This document shows positions 1 to 6,904 of a DNA stretch of 26,791 bases, in pieces. The notes under the pieces were generated by a model, which was given only the letters and a program-made list of their open reading frames with translations, was not told the DNA's origin and did no database searches. Numbering within the stretch: position 1 is the stretch's first letter; each line of letters starts with the position of its first letter. The DNA is from a virus, in the IMG/VR virus record IMGVR_UViG_3300046655_000944, positions 1 through 26,791 of that record; one strand, written 5' to 3'. Made by a program: the position numbers and the translations under genes.

Positions 1-2426
1 GTAAAAAGTTTAGGGATCTTTATCTAAGTGGAAGTAGTTTGCACTTAGGCAGTATAACAATTGAATCAGATGCAACTTCTATAGTTCTTCCTCAATTAAA
101 GATTGGTACAGGCGCTAACCAAGTAACTCTAAGCGGTTCTGGAGGCGCACTACAGGCAGGAGGAGCTGGAATTACTTTTGCAAGTCTTTCTGGTAAACCT
201 ACAACTATAGCTGGATACGGTATTACTGATGCTCTCACATTAGGAACTTCAGCTACAACTGCACTTGCAGGAAATACTACATTCTCCTTTGCAAGTCTTA
301 CAGGTAGGCCTACTACTATAGCCGGGTATGGTATTACTGACGCTCTCACATTAGGAACTTCAGCTACAACTGCACTCGCTGGCAACACTGCTTTATTTAG
401 CGGAGCATTCAGTGCTCTTACAGGTAAACCTACTACTATAGCAGGCTATGGTATTACTGATGCACTTACATTAGGAACTTCGGCTACAACTGCACTTGCA
501 GGAAATACTGCTTTATTTAATGGCGCTTATAGCTCTTTAACTGGCATACCTACTACCATAGCACATAAAAATGCAGACATTGATATTGGTAGTAATGATT
601 TTATTACAACCGGTAAAGTTTTATTTGCAAATATGTATTCAGCGCTTTCTGATTTACCCAGCGCTACAACTTATCACGGCATGTTTGCTCATGTACATGC
701 TACAGGAGCGGCATACTTTGCACACGGCGGAAACTGGATAGAACTCGCAAACAAAAGTTATGTAGATACTCAAGTCTCTGCTCTCGTAGACTCTGCTCCT
801 GCAACACTAAATACACTAAATGAGCTTGCAGCAGCACTAAATGATGATGCAAGTTTTTCTACAACAGTTACAAATAGTTTAGCTGCAAAAGCACCTTTAG
901 CAAGCCCTACTCTTACAGGCACTCCAGCAGCTCCAACCGCAGCAAGCGGTACAAATACTACACAAATAGCAACAACTGCATTTGTAACGGCAGCAGTAGC
1001 CGGAGCTTCTGGAACATATAATAACGCAGCAGTAGATACTCACTTAAATACAGGCACTGCTTCTACAAATGAAGTATTATCTTGGAATGGTAGTGATTAT
1101 GACTGGGTGGCACAGTCTGGGGGAGGAGGGGGAGCCTCTGTAACTACGTCAGATGCTGCACCAAGTAGCCCAAGTGCAGGAGACTTATGGTATAATACAA
1201 ATGCTGGTGGTTTATTTGTATACTATACTGATGCAAATTCTTCTCAATGGGTGGAAATTGTAGGTAAAACAGGAGCTACAGGTGCTACAGGTGCTACAGG
1301 TGCTGCAGGTGCTGCAGGTGCTGCGGGGTCTAGTGCTGCAATAACTCGTTATGCTAATGTTGCAGGCTTTCCAGGAAGTCCTACTGCCGCTGATTTAGCT
1401 TATGCAAATGATACAAATACTTTATACTTATATAATGGCACATCTTGGGAGGTAGTAGCGTCTGGAAATGACGAAAGTCCCGTAATTACTACTGAACCTC
1501 CTACAGTAGAACAAGTATTAAATAACGATGGTACTACAAGTACAGTTACAATGGTAGCTCAAGATCCTGAAGGATTTGCCATTAATTATGGAATTGCTTA
1601 CAAAACAGCAAATAATGCTTTACCAAGCCAGCTTGCTTCTGCTACCTCTATAAATCAAAGTACCGGAGTATACACTTTTACTCCTACAACAACTACTTCA
1701 AATGCAGGCACTTTTAAGGCACGATTAAGTGCATCGGACGGGGCAAGAACTACAACACGTTTTGTAGATTTTAGTTTGAGCTTTTATCCTGTTCAATCCA
1801 GTGCTATACTTGGACGATATGAATTTACTAACACTACTTCTTATAATCCTTCCGTAAGCACGACTGCTTTGAATGATCTTTCAGGAAATGGCAACAACCA
1901 AACAATTGTTAACCCCGGAACTCATACTGGAAGTGGTAATATGACTTTTAATACTAATACTACTATTGCTTTTAGTGGTCTAAATGCAACAAAAGCTTGG
2001 TTTGTGCTATATTATCCGACTGCTGGGTGGGACCAAGCCATTCTCTTTGGAGCAACAGGAAGTACTCACTATGCTACTTTCCAGAATGGGAGCACTAGTA
2101 CTTACTATGGAGCAAACTACTCTGCACATTCAGGAGAAACAATTGTAGACAGAGTAAATGGAACAAATCCAGGAAATAATAGAGGCACAGCATATGGTGC
2201 TATGAATGTAAGTCAGATGAATAGTGTTATAAACTCAGGAACAGATATGACTCCTTCTACAGGTCTCCAGTACAACAGTTATAGTAATTGGCAGAAGCAA
2301 CACTATGTGCGAGCCATGGTATTCTTTAATCGGGCACTTACTTTAACAGAGATGGAAGACTTACACAATCACTATAGAACAGAGTGGGTTGCAGCAGGCG
2401 GCACAATGACTACGTGGGGTAACTAA
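1..2426 (+). CDS. Stf-like long tail fibre protein, 5' end outside the window
   Basis: Virion fibre protein, probably for host recognition. The frame is open from base 3, and its first visible residues (KFRDLYLSGSSLHLG) are a motif I know from marine phage fibres, so the gene starts upstream; a TTG at 39 is not the real start. Modules in order: fibre repeats (171-563); a block with YSALSDLP...YHGMFAHVHATG...GNWIEL typical of cyanophage fibres (about 630-760); an Stf-type segment with APLASPTLTGTP and TTQIATTAFV (about 890-1000); a Gly linker and GDLWY...YY...SQWVE block (about 1132-1260); a collagen-like run (1272-1325); a YANVA...LYLYNGTSW block; a cadherin-like domain with DPEG and SASDG (about 1474-1785); and a divergent C-terminal LamG-like domain (about 1800-2420, with ALNDLSGNGNNQTI). 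It is the only fibre in the array with Stf repeats, so it may be the main fibre to which the paralogues attach (inference). Confidence 0.85.
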   Translation, partial: KKFRDLYLSGSSLHLGSITIESDATSIVLPQLKIGTGANQVTLSGSGGALQAGGAGITFASLSGKPTTIAGYGITDALTLGTSATTALAGNTTFSFASLTGRPTTIAGYGITDALTLGTSATTALAGNTALFSGAFSALTGKPTTIAGYGITDALTLGTSATTALAGNTALFNGAYSSLTGIPTTIAHKNADIDIGSNDFITTGKVLFANMYSALSDLPSATTYHGMFAHVHATGAAYFAHGGNWIELANKSYVDTQVSALVDSAPATLNTLNELAAALNDDASFSTTVTNSLAAKAPLASPTLTGTPAAPTAASGTNTTQIATTAFVTAAVAGASGTYNNAAVDTHLNTGTASTNEVLSWNGSDYDWVAQSGGGGGASVTTSDAAPSSPSAGDLWYNTNAGGLFVYYTDANSSQWVEIVGKTGATGATGATGAAGAAGAAGSSAAITRYANVAGFPGSPTAADLAYANDTNTLYLYNGTSWEVVASGNDESPVITTEPPTVEQVLNNDGTTSTVTMVAQDPEGFAINYGIAYKTANNALPSQLASATSINQSTGVYTFTPTTTTSNAGTFKARLSASDGARTTTRFVDFSLSFYPVQSSAILGRYEFTNTTSYNPSVSTTALNDLSGNGNNQTIVNPGTHTGSGNMTFNTNTTIAFSGLNATKAWFVLYYPTAGWDQAILFGATGSTHYATFQNGSTSTYYGANYSAHSGETIVDRVNGTNPGNNRGTAYGAMNVSQMNSVINSGTDMTPSTGLQYNSYSNWQKQHYVRAMVFFNRALTLTEMEDLHNHYRTEWVAAGGTMTTWGN
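171..563 (+). repeat. In-gene fibre repeats, 3.5 units of 108-120 bp
   Basis: Tandem units at 171-278, 279-389 and 390-509, with a partial fourth at 510-563. Each full unit encodes SLTGKPTTIAGYGITDAL followed by TLGTSATTALAGNT. Unit lengths are 36, 37 and 40 codons; the length change falls in the segment before the S-L/A-TG-K/R motif. The PTTIAGYGITDA motif is widespread in Stf-like tail fibres. Units differ mostly at third codon positions. Confidence 0.9.
1272..1325 (+). repeat. Six 9-bp direct repeats encoding collagen-like Gly-x-y triplets
   Basis: Six consecutive 9-bp units, GGAGCTACA, GGTGCTACA (twice), GGTGCTGCA (twice), GGTGCTGCG, encode GAT/GAA triplets in the first fibre gene. Short collagen-like runs are common in trimeric phage fibres. 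The run is too short to form a stable collagen helix alone and may act as a spacer or register element. Confidence 0.85.
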
Positions 2427-2428
2427 AA

Positions 2429-3757
2429 ATGGCAACAGATTTTCCAGCAAGTCCTTCAAATGGTGATACTCACGCAGGGTTTACTTTCAACTCAACTACT
2501 GGTGCTTGGGAGTCAAGTGCTGGGGGAGGTAGCGGCAGTGGTGTTACAAGCCACGCAAATGTTGCTGCGTTTCCTGCAAGTCCAAGTGAAGGAGACTTAG
2601 CATATGCACAAGATACGGATGCTTTGTATCTTCGAAAAGCTTCAACGTGGGAGCGAGTATATACTGGCACTGATGAAATACTTTCTTTTAATAATGATCC
2701 TGCTGCTAGTATAGTATTATTACAGGACGGCACTGCTACGACTGTGAATTTGCCTGCCACAGATCCAGAAGGTTTTCCCATAACTTATAGTCATGATACA
2801 AATCCTTCAAATCAAGCTCAAGCAACTATAACAAATAGTGGCGCAACTTATACAATTACTCCTTCTACAACTGCTTCGGATGCGGGAAACTTTACACTAA
2901 GATTTAAAGCTACCGATGGACTGCATTCTATTTCGAAAACCTCTGCAGTACAGCTTGCTTTTTCTCCTATTGTTGATTATCTTATTGTTGCCGGAGGTGG
3001 TGGAGGTTCTGGTGGTGATAACGGAGGCACCGGAGGCGGTGGCGGGGGTGGCGGTGCTGGCGGTCTTTTGTCTGGCACAAGTCTTACTCTTGCAGATAGC
3101 ACGACTTATACCATTACTGTAGGAACTGGTGGAACTGGTGGAAATTTCCAGGCTAATGGTCAAAGTGGGGCAGACAGTTCAATTGCAGGCTCTGGCCTAA
3201 CCACAATTACTGCAACTGGGGGAGGTCGCGGAGGTAATCATGTAACATCAGGCGCTGCTGGAGGTTCTGGTGGTGGTGGTGGTGGTCGCGGGCAAGCAGG
3301 CGGAGCAGGCACTTCTGGGCAAGGAAACTCTGGAGCCAGCGGTGGAAACTGGGGCGGTGGAGGCGGCGGAGGCGGCGCCGGAGCTGTGGGTGGTGCTGCT
3401 ACTAGTTCTGATGGAGGTGTCGGAGGTGTTGGAGTTTCTTCTTCAATTACTGGAACTGCTGTATACTACGCCGGAGGTGGCGGGGGTGGTAAAAATGGAG
3501 GAAGTAACGGAGCCGGAGGTAATGGTGGCGGAGGTTCTTGGGCAACTTCACCAGATGCTGTTGATGGCACTGGTGGAGGTGGAGGAGGTCAGCCCGCAGG
3601 TTCAAACTCTGGTGGAGCTGGAGGAGACGGCGTAGTTATTCTTCGTACCCTAAAAGCGCACTCAACGGTTACAACAAGTGGGACTGTAACTCATAGTACT
3701 GATGGTAGTTACAATATTTATAAGTTTACAGGCAATGGTACAATTGGCTGGACATAA
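2429..3757 (+). CDS. Modular fibre paralogue, cadherin-like plus poly-glycine head (442 aa)
   Basis: Structural fibre or adhesin paralogue. Residues 1-31 are the array's common N-terminal module (MATDFPASPSNG...FTFNSTTGAW). A Gly/Ser linker leads to the ANVAAFPASPSEGDLAYA...LYL block (40-78), then a cadherin-like domain (about 84-178, ATDPEGFPITY, DAGNFTLRFKATDG), then a glycine-rich domain (183-408) that opens DYLIVAGGGGG and ends GVVILR. The tail after it (YNIYKFTGNGTIGW) resembles the end of the 458-aa paralogue. The glycine-rich part alternates GGGGG runs with variable loops, as in phage adhesins of the glycine-rich type. It starts 2 bases after the upstream stop with only A-rich sequence before the ATG, so coupled translation is likely. 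No signal peptide. Receptor is unknown. Confidence 0.85.
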   Translation: MATDFPASPSNGDTHAGFTFNSTTGAWESSAGGGSGSGVTSHANVAAFPASPSEGDLAYAQDTDALYLRKASTWERVYTGTDEILSFNNDPAASIVLLQDGTATTVNLPATDPEGFPITYSHDTNPSNQAQATITNSGATYTITPSTTASDAGNFTLRFKATDGLHSISKTSAVQLAFSPIVDYLIVAGGGGGSGGDNGGTGGGGGGGGAGGLLSGTSLTLADSTTYTITVGTGGTGGNFQANGQSGADSSIAGSGLTTITATGGGRGGNHVTSGAAGGSGGGGGGRGQAGGAGTSGQGNSGASGGNWGGGGGGGGAGAVGGAATSSDGGVGGVGVSSSITGTAVYYAGGGGGGKNGGSNGAGGNGGGGSWATSPDAVDGTGGGGGGQPAGSNSGGAGGDGVVILRTLKAHSTVTTSGTVTHSTDGSYNIYKFTGNGTIGWT

Positions 3758-3767
3758 GGAGTGAATA

Positions 3768-5300
3768 ATGGCAACAGATTTTCCAAATAGCCCCGCAAAC
3801 GGAGCAACTCATACTTTCGGAGGTACTACATATACTTATAGTACCTCTGTAGGTGCTTGGACTGCCGGATCTTCTGCGGGCGGAGCATCTGTAACTGTAT
3901 CAGAAACTGCTCCTTCTAACCCTGCTGAAGGGGATTTATGGTTTGATCCGAGTGTACTTAAAACGTTTGTATACTACAATGATGGAACAGCAAATCAATG
4001 GGTACAAAATAATCCAACGGGGGGCGGAGGAAGCTCCGGAGGAGGCGCTTCTGTAACAGCATCTGATACAGCTCCGACTTCTCCAAGTGCAGGAGACCTG
4101 TGGTATAAGTCAGATACGAATGGATTGTATGTATACTATAATGATGGAGACTCTAGTCAATGGGTAGGTGTATCCGGCCCTGCAGGAGCTGCAGGAGCCG
4201 CAGGAGCCGCCGGAGCTGATGGAGCTGCTGGAGCAAATGCGGCACCAGTAAGCTATACGGCACAGGGGAATCTTCCTAGTTCTGGAAATACTGTAGGCTC
4301 TTTTGCTTGGCTTACAAGCACAGATCAACTTGCGGTAGCACAATCTGCACAGCATTGGAGTATATTTACCAGAGATGCTACTACGGCTTTTACTGCAACT
4401 GGAGGTACAATTACAACTTATACTGGTGATGGTACTAATGGAACAAATGGTACTAGCTATAAAGTGCATACTTTTACTTCTTCTGGAAACTTTGTAACAA
4501 CTGGATCAAAAACTTATGATTATATTGTAGTCGCAGGTGGAGGATCAGGAGGGCCAAGACACGCTGGCGGAGGCGGTGCCGGAGGATATATCGCACAAAC
4601 AGGAGTAACGATTGCGGCAGGAACTCATGCAATTGTGATCGGAGCAGGTGGAGCAGGTATCTCATCAGGAACAGGAACAAGCGGAAATAATGGTAGTAAT
4701 ACAACTTTTAATAGCCATACCGCGATAGGAGGCGGTGGAGGTGGATACTCTAGTTCTGCAGCAGGTAGCGGAGGTTCCGGGGGCGGAGGATCTAGTTGGA
4801 ATGCATATACTGGGGGTGCTGGTACATCAGGACAAGGATATGCAGGTAGAGATGGACATTGGACCTCTTCTGGAGACCACAGAATTTCTGGTGGGGGAGG
4901 AGGTGCTGGAAGTCAAGGGCCCGTACCTACACAGAGCCCTCAGCAAGCGGGAGATGGTGGTGTAGGAGTACAAAACTATATAAATGGAACAGGCCATTAC
5001 TGGGCTGGTGGAGGTGGTGGTGGTACGTGGAATTCTGGGGGAAGTCGAGGAGGAAATGGTGGTAACGGTGGAGGCGGCGGTGGAACCCATACGGGTACCG
5101 GTACTTTAACTGGAGGAACTGGCGGCTCTGGTTTAAATGCTGGAGGCGCTGGAGGAACAGGAACGACTAACCTGCCAGGAGCAGGCGGGCAAAATACCGG
5201 AGGTGGCTCAGGCGGCGCAGGGCAAGACGTTCATGCAAGCCATGTTGGTGGTTCTCAAAGCGGAGGCTCTGGCATTGTAATTATAAGGTATGAGGCATAA
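3768..5300 (+). CDS. Modular fibre paralogue, two GDLW blocks, collagen-like run, poly-glycine head (510 aa)
   Basis: Structural fibre or adhesin paralogue. N-terminal module at 1-36 (MATDFPNSPANG...TYTYSTSVGAW). Two copies of the ASVT...AP-S-P...GDLW...YY-DG...QWV block follow (40-82 and 94-136), separated by a Gly/Ser hinge, the only gene here with two. A collagen-like run (137-156) precedes a YTAQGNLPSSGNTVGSFAWL...HW block (about 160-200) and, with no cadherin-like domain, the glycine-rich head (about 230-510) that opens YDYIVVAGGG and ends GIVIIRYEA. The head alternates poly-Gly runs with loops rich in aromatic, His and Asn residues. AAGGAGT lies 9-10 bases before the ATG. Its closest relative in the array is the 428-aa paralogue, which shares module order. 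Function as a receptor binder is inferred. Confidence 0.85.
   Translation: MATDFPNSPANGATHTFGGTTYTYSTSVGAWTAGSSAGGASVTVSETAPSNPAEGDLWFDPSVLKTFVYYNDGTANQWVQNNPTGGGGSSGGGASVTASDTAPTSPSAGDLWYKSDTNGLYVYYNDGDSSQWVGVSGPAGAAGAAGAAGADGAAGANAAPVSYTAQGNLPSSGNTVGSFAWLTSTDQLAVAQSAQHWSIFTRDATTAFTATGGTITTYTGDGTNGTNGTSYKVHTFTSSGNFVTTGSKTYDYIVVAGGGSGGPRHAGGGGAGGYIAQTGVTIAAGTHAIVIGAGGAGISSGTGTSGNNGSNTTFNSHTAIGGGGGGYSSSAAGSGGSGGGGSSWNAYTGGAGTSGQGYAGRDGHWTSSGDHRISGGGGGAGSQGPVPTQSPQQAGDGGVGVQNYINGTGHYWAGGGGGGTWNSGGSRGGNGGNGGGGGGTHTGTGTLTGGTGGSGLNAGGAGGTGTTNLPGAGGQNTGGGSGGAGQDVHASHVGGSQSGGSGIVIIRYEA
4176..4235 (+). repeat. Collagen-like GGN-GCN-GCN 9-bp repeats in the 510-aa fibre gene
   Basis: Six to seven 9-bp units encode GPA, GAA (several), GAD, GAA and GAN. 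This mirrors the run at 1272-1325 in the first gene and shorter runs in the 428-aa and 915-aa paralogues. Third positions vary, so perfect repeats are short. Confidence 0.75.
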
Positions 5301-5302
5301 AA

Positions 5303-5614
5303 ATGGCACATTACGCAAAAGTAAAAAATGGAATAGTAGAAAATGTAATTGTAGCAGAAGCAGAGTTTTTTGAAACTTTTGTTGATGATTCTCCAGGTGA
5401 GTGGATTCAAACATCCTATAATACACAGGGAGGAGTACATTATAACCCTACAACTGGAGAGCCTAGCGAAGACCAAAGCAAGGCTCTTCGAAAAAATTAC
5501 GCGACCCCGGGCGGAAACTACAACGAAGAGGCGGATGCGTTTTATCATCCCCAGCCCGGAGCAGACTGGACACTGAATACTACTACGTATTTGTGGGAAG
5601 CACCAGAGGAGTAA
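5303..5614 (+). CDS. Conserved marine-phage small protein inside the fibre array (103 aa)
   Basis: Not a paralogue of the flanking fibre genes. It begins MAHYAKVKNGIVENVIVA and contains FVDDSPGEWIQTSYNT, GGVHY, LRKNYATPGGNYNEEADAFYHPQP and WTLN...YLWEAP. I recognise this as a small protein often found among tail genes of cyanophages and related phages; its function is not known to me. No signal peptide or membrane segment. The gene starts 2 bases after the upstream stop, with GAGG in the last codons of the upstream gene as the likely ribosome binding site, and its own last codons (GAG GAG) form the site for the next gene. Its position suggests a fibre-associated role such as cap, chaperone or adaptor (inference). 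Confidence 0.85.
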   Translation: MAHYAKVKNGIVENVIVAEAEFFETFVDDSPGEWIQTSYNTQGGVHYNPTTGEPSEDQSKALRKNYATPGGNYNEEADAFYHPQPGADWTLNTTTYLWEAPEE

Positions 5615-5617
5615 AGA

Positions 5618-6904
5618 ATGGCAATTAATTTTCCAAATAGCCCATCAAACGGGGCAACTCATACAGCAGGAGGCCAGACATTTACATATGATGGCACTGC
5701 AGGAGTGTGGAATCCTCCCTCGGAAGCTTCTATATCTACAGGTACAAGTGCGCCTTCTGGCCCGGCTCCTGGGGATCTTTGGTTTGATTCGTCTTCTGGT
5801 ACTTTATACTTTTACTATGCTGATGGATCTTCAAATCAATGGGTTAGTGTAACTGGTCCTGCGGGAGCTGCGGGGGCAACAGGAGCCACTGGAGCAAATG
5901 CTGCTCCTGTAACTTACGCTGGAGTAGCAAATCTTCCAACTTCTGGAAATACAATCGGCAGTTTTGCATATATTACAGGCACAGACCAACTCGCTGTAGC
6001 AAAATCAACAAACCACTGGGTTCTTTTTAGTAAGGATGGTTCAACTGATCTACCCACAGTTACGGGAGGAGGGGCTTTAGGTACTTTCACAGCTGGAGGT
6101 ACAACTTATAACTATGCAAAGTTTACTTCGGACGGAACATTTGTAGTTACTGGAACTATAACTGCAGATATAATGATCGTCGCAGGCGGAGGTGGAGGTG
6201 CTGGTACTGGTGGAAATGGCGGTGGTGGTGGAGGTGCTGGTGGCCTTGTATATGCTTCAAGTCAGTCTTTTACTGCAGGAACATATAATGCAGTAATAGG
6301 GGCTGGAGGAGCTTTAGGGCAAAATGGATCAAACTCTACATTTACAGGCCAAACTGCCGCAGTAGGCGGGGGCGCTGGAGGAGCATTTCAATCGGCAGGA
6401 GCTGCTGGAGGCTCTGGAGGAGGTAGCGGACGAGATGGAGGTACCCCAACTCCAGCAGCAGGAACCGCAAATCAAGGTTATGCGGGGGGTGCCGGAGGCG
6501 GAACTTCTTGTGCTTCGGCTGGAGGCGGCGGTGGAGCCGGTGGAGTGGGAGCTGACGGAGGAACTGACTGCGGGTCCTATACTAGTGGAATGTCTGATGG
6601 GGGCGTAGGTGCTTCTACGTACTCTGATTGGCTTGAAGGAGCTTCTGCCGGTGAAGAAGTCGGAGGCACTTGGTATATTGCAGGTGGCGGAGGCGGTGCT
6701 ATGGAAGCAGGTTTTGTTGCAGGAAGAGGTGTAGGCGGTCATGGGGGCGGAGGCGATGGAGCTCACAGTATGAGTACATATGCTGACGGTACGGCAGGAG
6801 CAGCAAATACCGGAGGCGGGGGTGGCGGAGGCCAACTTCGAAGTGGTACACAACGTGCAGCAGGCGCAGGAGGCTCCGGTCTAATATTATTGAGGTGGAC
6901 GTAA
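5618..6904 (+). CDS. Modular fibre paralogue with poly-glycine head (428 aa)
   Basis: Structural fibre or adhesin paralogue with the layout N-module (1-36, MAINFPNSPSNG...FTYDGTAGVW), one SAPSGPAPGDLWFD...YYADG...QWV block (37-79), a short collagen-like run (80-95), a YAGVANLPTSGNTIGSFAYI...HW block (99-140) and a glycine-rich head (about 155-428) opening ADIMIVAGGGGG and ending GLILLRWT. No cadherin-like domain. Unlike the other glycine-rich heads it has two cysteines (C298 and C318) flanking a poly-Gly run, a possible disulfide-closed loop. Ribosome binding site GAGGAG is inside the preceding gene's last codons. Its final codons AGG TGG provide a Shine-Dalgarno-like element for the next gene, whose ATG follows the TAA directly. 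Confidence 0.85.
   Translation: MAINFPNSPSNGATHTAGGQTFTYDGTAGVWNPPSEASISTGTSAPSGPAPGDLWFDSSSGTLYFYYADGSSNQWVSVTGPAGAAGATGATGANAAPVTYAGVANLPTSGNTIGSFAYITGTDQLAVAKSTNHWVLFSKDGSTDLPTVTGGGALGTFTAGGTTYNYAKFTSDGTFVVTGTITADIMIVAGGGGGAGTGGNGGGGGGAGGLVYASSQSFTAGTYNAVIGAGGALGQNGSNSTFTGQTAAVGGGAGGAFQSAGAAGGSGGGSGRDGGTPTPAAGTANQGYAGGAGGGTSCASAGGGGGAGGVGADGGTDCGSYTSGMSDGGVGASTYSDWLEGASAGEEVGGTWYIAGGGGGAMEAGFVAGRGVGGHGGGGDGAHSMSTYADGTAGAANTGGGGGGGQLRSGTQRAAGAGGSGLILLRWT

Noticed and set aside
39-41. TTG at 39 as the start of the first fibre gene
   Set aside because: The frame stays open to base 3 and the upstream codons encode KFRDLYLSG, part of a known fibre motif, so the gene begins before the window.
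3270-3635. Val/Glu/Leu-rich + strand reading frame inside the 442-aa fibre gene
   Set aside because: It is the shifted reading of GGN repeats (GTG/GAG runs) with no ribosome binding site or family resemblance.
4110-4469. Ser/Cys/Ile-rich antisense reading frame in the 510-aa fibre gene
   Set aside because: Arises from the complement of Gly/Ala/Thr codons; no start signal, no homology pattern, and fully overlaps a well-supported gene.
6329-6853. Long antisense frame (174 codons) in the 428-aa fibre gene
   Set aside because: Ser/Thr/Cys-rich low-complexity complement of the poly-Gly head, not a protein-like sequence.
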